Under the pieces are notes generated by a model. It made no database searches and was not told where the DNA came from. It worked only from the letters and a program-made list of their open reading frames with translations. The position numbers were made by a program, and so were the translations under genes. Shown here in pieces: positions 61,730 to 64,000 of a stretch of 64,000 nt of DNA (position 1 is the first letter of the stretch; each line of letters begins with the position of its first letter). Source of the stretch: Nocardia sp. CDC159 (GTDB taxonomy: Bacteria > Actinomycetota > Actinomycetes > Mycobacteriales > Mycobacteriaceae); assembly GCF_023740735.1 (NCBI RefSeq), contig NZ_JAMRXH010000003.1, forward strand, positions 547,831 to 611,830, read 5' to 3'.

Positions 61730-62020
61730 ATGAGTGATCAAGAGGATGCCGCCCAGACCGCCAGGTCTGCGGAGTTGGCTCCAGTCCTTCTTCGGAAGGT
61801 CGATAGCCTCGACCTCGCCGTCCGTACTACCAACCGTCTCAAAGACGAGGCTATCCACTACATCGGCGACCTGGTTCAACGCACCGAAGTGGAACTCCTC
61901 AAGACACCGAACCTCGGCACGAAAGACCTGGCGGAGATCAAGAACGTCCTCGCCTCCAGGGGGCTCTCCCTCGGAATGCCGGTGGAGAACTGGCCGTCAG
62001 CATCCATCGCCGACGAGTAA
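61730..62020 (+). CDS. Free-standing RNA polymerase alpha C-terminal domain
   Basis: 96 residues from ATG 61730. Residues 17-96 are an RpoA C-terminal domain: [60 protein letters not shown] and [14 protein letters not shown]-contact positions of E. coli alpha are kept as R32 (R265), N35 (N268), G63 (G296), K65 (K298) and E69 (E302); C269 is R36 and S299 is D66. There is no N-terminal domain, so it cannot assemble polymerase. The text, including the ENWPxASIADE ending, is much nearer to proteobacterial RpoA than to actinobacterial RpoA, whose tails I recall as ending differently. Likely role: binding AT-rich upstream DNA or activators independently of polymerase (inference). It may be a transferred fragment. 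Confidence 0.9.
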   Translation: MSDQEDAAQTARSAELAPVLLRKVDSLDLAVRTTNRLKDEAIHYIGDLVQRTEVELLKTPNLGTKDLAEIKNVLASRGLSLGMPVENWPSASIADE

Positions 62021-62059
62021 GAACTGCCCGACCACAGTGGGGGCAGGTCCCAAACCAAT

Positions 62060-62301
62060 GTGGCGCGGATCAGATCCGAGGACTGCGCCACGATCAGGGC
62101 CAAGGAAAGCAAGGAAATCGAGTCCCAGTTCGCGGGCACGGTGTCAGCTCCGTCGACACCAGGACAGATCAACGTAACCACGAGGGACGGGCTCGTTTCT
62201 GCTGGGGACTGCCCACGGACAACTCCTCCAAGGCGCTCAGTTACGGCTCCTGCGCTGCAGGCGAGAAGACTCAGCAGTTCGAGGTGAAACCCGCTGGCTG
62301 A
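62060..62301 (+). pseudogene. Frameshifted remnant of an unidentified, perhaps secreted, protein
   Basis: From GTG 62060 the frame gives ARIRSEDCATIRAKESKEIE, SQFAGTVSAPSTPGQINVTT and RDGLVSAGDC; one base off, it continues TDNSSKALSYGSCAAGEKTQ-QFEVKPAG and stops at 62299-62301. Codon use is gene-like across the change. Cysteine spacing suggests an exported domain. It starts 39 bp after the alphaCTD stop; the same frame is open from that stop. Family not recognised. Confidence 0.4.
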
Positions 62302-62421
62302 CCCGGTGCCGGTTCGACAGACGCAGTTTCGGCCGCTAAGCCCACACCAGGCGACGGACACGTCCGTCGCCCCGACAGCCCTTGTCGGGCAACGACATCC
62401 TTGCTCATGACATCCTGCATT

Positions 62422-62438
62422 CGGCATTTCCGTGCGTT
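62422..62438. repeat. Short dispersed repeat, copy 3
   Basis: CGGCATTTCCGTGCGTT, between the frameshifted remnant and the convergent GntR gene. Confidence 0.6.
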
Positions 62439-62544
62439 GAAAGCCTTGCCAGCCAACCAATCTGGACGACCGGCCAACGCCCGACCAGCGGCATTATCGG
62501 ACGTGGCTCAGTCTGTGCCGTGGACCGAAATCGATTCGGGGGAA

Positions 62545-62928
62545 TTACTTGTCGAATGCTTCGAGCAGGTTGGCGACGGCGGCGAGGGTGGCCTCTGCGT
62601 CGAAGCCCAACGCGCGAGCGTTTGTGACATAGCTTGCTGCCGCAAGACGCAGTCCATCGGTGGCTCGGTCATTGGAAATATGTTGCGCCACAACAGTTCC
62701 CTGTCGCCGGGCGGTGTGAACGATACCGGCGATCTCCAACTCGTGATACGCCCGCGCCACGGTGCCGGCGGCCAAGCCGAGATCGCGGGCGAGCTGCCGG
62801 ATGGTCGGCAACCGCGAACCGACCGGCAGTTCGCCGGAGCCGACCCGGGCCGCGATCTGATCGCGCACCTGGCGCCACGGTGCCACACCGCTGTCCGGCT
62901 CGACAACGATCTGGACAGGGTCAGTCAT
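62545..62928 (-). CDS. GntR-family regulator, YtrA type
   Basis: 127 residues from ATG 62928. Winged helix: VAPWRQVRDQIAARVGSGEL, PVGSRLPTIRQLARDLGLAA, GTVARAYHELEIAGIVHTAR, RQGTVVAQ. The short C-terminal tail of about 50 residues (DGLRLAAASYVTNARALGFD) without a ligand domain is the YtrA subclass, which usually controls nearby membrane transporters. Its ATG lies 8 bp inside the end of the upstream membrane gene, so the two form an operon; a 13-bp dyad lies before that gene. Confidence 0.9.
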   Translation of the reverse strand: MTDPVQIVVEPDSGVAPWRQVRDQIAARVGSGELPVGSRLPTIRQLARDLGLAAGTVARAYHELEIAGIVHTARRQGTVVAQHISNDRATDGLRLAAASYVTNARALGFDAEATLAAVANLLEAFDK

Positions 62929-63742
62929 GGCAGACAGTACGCTTGCTGTCGGCGCCGGTCCGAAGAACCCGGACCCTGACCATGAACCACCAGGCAACCA
63001 GGCCCAGCAGGAGCGTGACAAGGGCGAACGGGATTGCCTGGGGGCCGATCCACGCCACCCAGTCCGGCATCTCCTTGCCCGACCGCCGAAGATTGGCCAA
63101 GCCCCAGAGCGCATCGGCGAGCAACGTCGCCGCGGCCATGGTGCCCAGACCCGTCATCACGCGCGCGCTGCGAAGCCGCAGCGCCGTGTCGACCGCGACG
63201 TCGCCCATGGCGGGCCGGGCGATCGCCAACCACGCCACGGCATACACAACGCCCGTGCTACCCACAGCCGCAGCCACCGAGATCCACGGCTCGCCGGCGG
63301 TCGCCGGTCCTGTAGCCGACGTCTCCGCCGCGGACGTCAGCAACACACCGCAGACAGCCAGCGCCACGGCAGTGAGGTGTACGGCGATCATCCACGTCGG
63401 CAACATGTCACCGATGCTGCGACGGGTGAGTGTGGCAACTCGGAAACGGCCGCGTACCGGTCGAATCATCGCGATCAGCTCAGCAAGCAGTAACGCGATC
63501 AGTATCCAGCAGAGCCCGCCGAACCAATAGCCGGGCAAGACCAAAAACACCACATACAGCACACGACGGTTTCGCAGGTAGGTACGTACGATTCGCCCCT
63601 GTTCCTCGGTGGGATCGGGCACCCCCCATCTGCGGAGAAGCCTCGGCCCGCTGCGCTCACTCGGCCATAGCAGCCACAGCAGTACAGCGGCCGACACCGC
63701 GAGGGCCGCAAAGTGAATGACGGCGAAGGTGCCCATGCCCAT
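62921..63742 (-). CDS. Multi-pass membrane protein cotranscribed with a GntR regulator
   Basis: 273 residues from ATG 63742. About seven hydrophobic segments: IHFAALAVSAAVLLWLLW, VLYVVFLVLPGYWFGGLCWI with LIALLLAELIAMI, MLPTWMIAVHLTAVALAVCG, ISVAAAVGSTGVVYAVAWLA, TMAAATLLADALWGLANL and PFALVTLLLGLVAWWFMV. Basic loops (RRWGVPDPTEEQ, YLRNRRV, RPVRGRF) face the cytoplasm. YtrA-type regulators typically sit with such permease-like proteins. No ATPase partner is in the window, and no family name is secure. Confidence 0.8.
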   Translation of the reverse strand: MGMGTFAVIHFAALAVSAAVLLWLLWPSERSGPRLLRRWGVPDPTEEQGRIVRTYLRNRRVLYVVFLVLPGYWFGGLCWILIALLLAELIAMIRPVRGRFRVATLTRRSIGDMLPTWMIAVHLTAVALAVCGVLLTSAAETSATGPATAGEPWISVAAAVGSTGVVYAVAWLAIARPAMGDVAVDTALRLRSARVMTGLGTMAAATLLADALWGLANLRRSGKEMPDWVAWIGPQAIPFALVTLLLGLVAWWFMVRVRVLRTGADSKRTVCHD

Positions 63743-63747
63743 CCCAG

Positions 63748-63760
63748 CTTTGTATCAAAG
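63748..63760. promoter_or_regulatory. Dyad operator candidate before the membrane/GntR operon
   Basis: CTTTGTATCAAAG, 5+3+5, ends five bases before the ATG region at 63742 (plus-strand neighbour 63748). A site this close would block translation or initiation when bound. The GntR protein at 62545 is the probable reader. Confidence 0.5.
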
Positions 63761-64000
63761 GGTCGACACAATACTGGCATATGTGTCAAACCCGCTGCGG
63801 TCGATCGGATGGTGGGCACGCTCCTCGTCGGCGAATCCGTCGTCAGAACCCGGCCGACGCCGACGTCCGCTCGTCGGCTAGTTAGAAACTGGTATCACGA
63901 TCGGGTCCCGGCCAGGATCCGGTCCAGGTGCCCGGTGGGGGTGCTCTCTCGTTCGGCTGCCCACCATCAGGGTTCGGTGTGGCTCTCAAATTGGCTTGCC

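Noticed and set aside
61730..62020. Possible 3' end of a full rpoA gene
   Set aside because: No N-terminal domain or ribosomal protein genes precede it, and it has its own start.
63761..64000. Possible insertion-sequence end at the right edge
   Set aside because: No transposase motif or inverted repeat can be recognised in the last 240 bp.

Overview
The window is a 64 kb piece of a high-GC actinobacterial chromosome, most likely Nocardia or a close mycolic-acid relative. The left end keeps the order comEA, degV, octT, gpgP, rsfS, nadD and, further on, proA, which matches the Mycobacterium tuberculosis Rv2415c-Rv2427c neighbourhood. Mycothiol-dependent and F420-dependent enzyme families, leaderless-looking starts and DUF397/XRE pairs also point there. 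I see no tRNA, rRNA or CRISPR array.

Layout. 0-10.6 kb: conserved minus-strand block (ComEA, DegV, octanoyltransferase OctT, phosphatase GpgP, ribosome silencing factor, NAD adenylyltransferase, a YjbR protein, a VWA/MoxR pair, ProA). It is interrupted by an HxlR regulator, an alanine-type aminotransferase and a frameshifted scrap of a D-Ala-D-Ala ligase gene. 11-24.6 kb: metabolic and regulatory genes (MetE-like protein, secreted hydrolase, methyltransferases, ribokinase, NmrA, TetR and IclR regulators, a LuxR-type ATPase) including an Old Yellow Enzyme fused to an F420/Ddn-type domain behind twin TetR-like operators. 24.7-32.7 kb: carbohydrate locus (two FGGY kinases, a Zn polyol dehydrogenase, a GH172 protein, a GH43/32-like propeller protein). 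32.7-49.5 kb: secreted and envelope enzymes (phytase-like lipoprotein, GH114, lipoprotein aldose epimerase, S1 protease, M48 protease, lipoprotein) mixed with RtcB, LLM oxidoreductases, a MerR regulator and an amino-acid permease.

From about 50 kb rightwards the character changes: XRE/DUF397 genes, a RecQ-like helicase, an M61 peptidase with lower GC, an ankyrin protein, and long gene-poor stretches holding decayed fragments (SRPBCC, MraY N-terminus, the ankyrin neighbour, an unidentified secreted C-terminus) and short dispersed repeats. Inside this accessory zone lies the most unusual gene of the window: a free-standing 96-residue RNA polymerase alpha C-terminal domain (61730-62020). It resembles proteobacterial RpoA tails more than actinobacterial ones and sits 25 bp behind a small DUF2267-like gene.

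How the parts may work together. OctT and GpgP serve methylglucose lipopolysaccharide synthesis next to housekeeping NAD and ribosome-silencing genes. The glycoside hydrolases, kinases and dehydrogenase look like a route for taking in pentose or polyol units, possibly D-arabinan from mycolata cell walls. The alphaCTD gene could bias transcription by binding AT-rich upstream DNA or activators without being part of polymerase. The last two are inferences.
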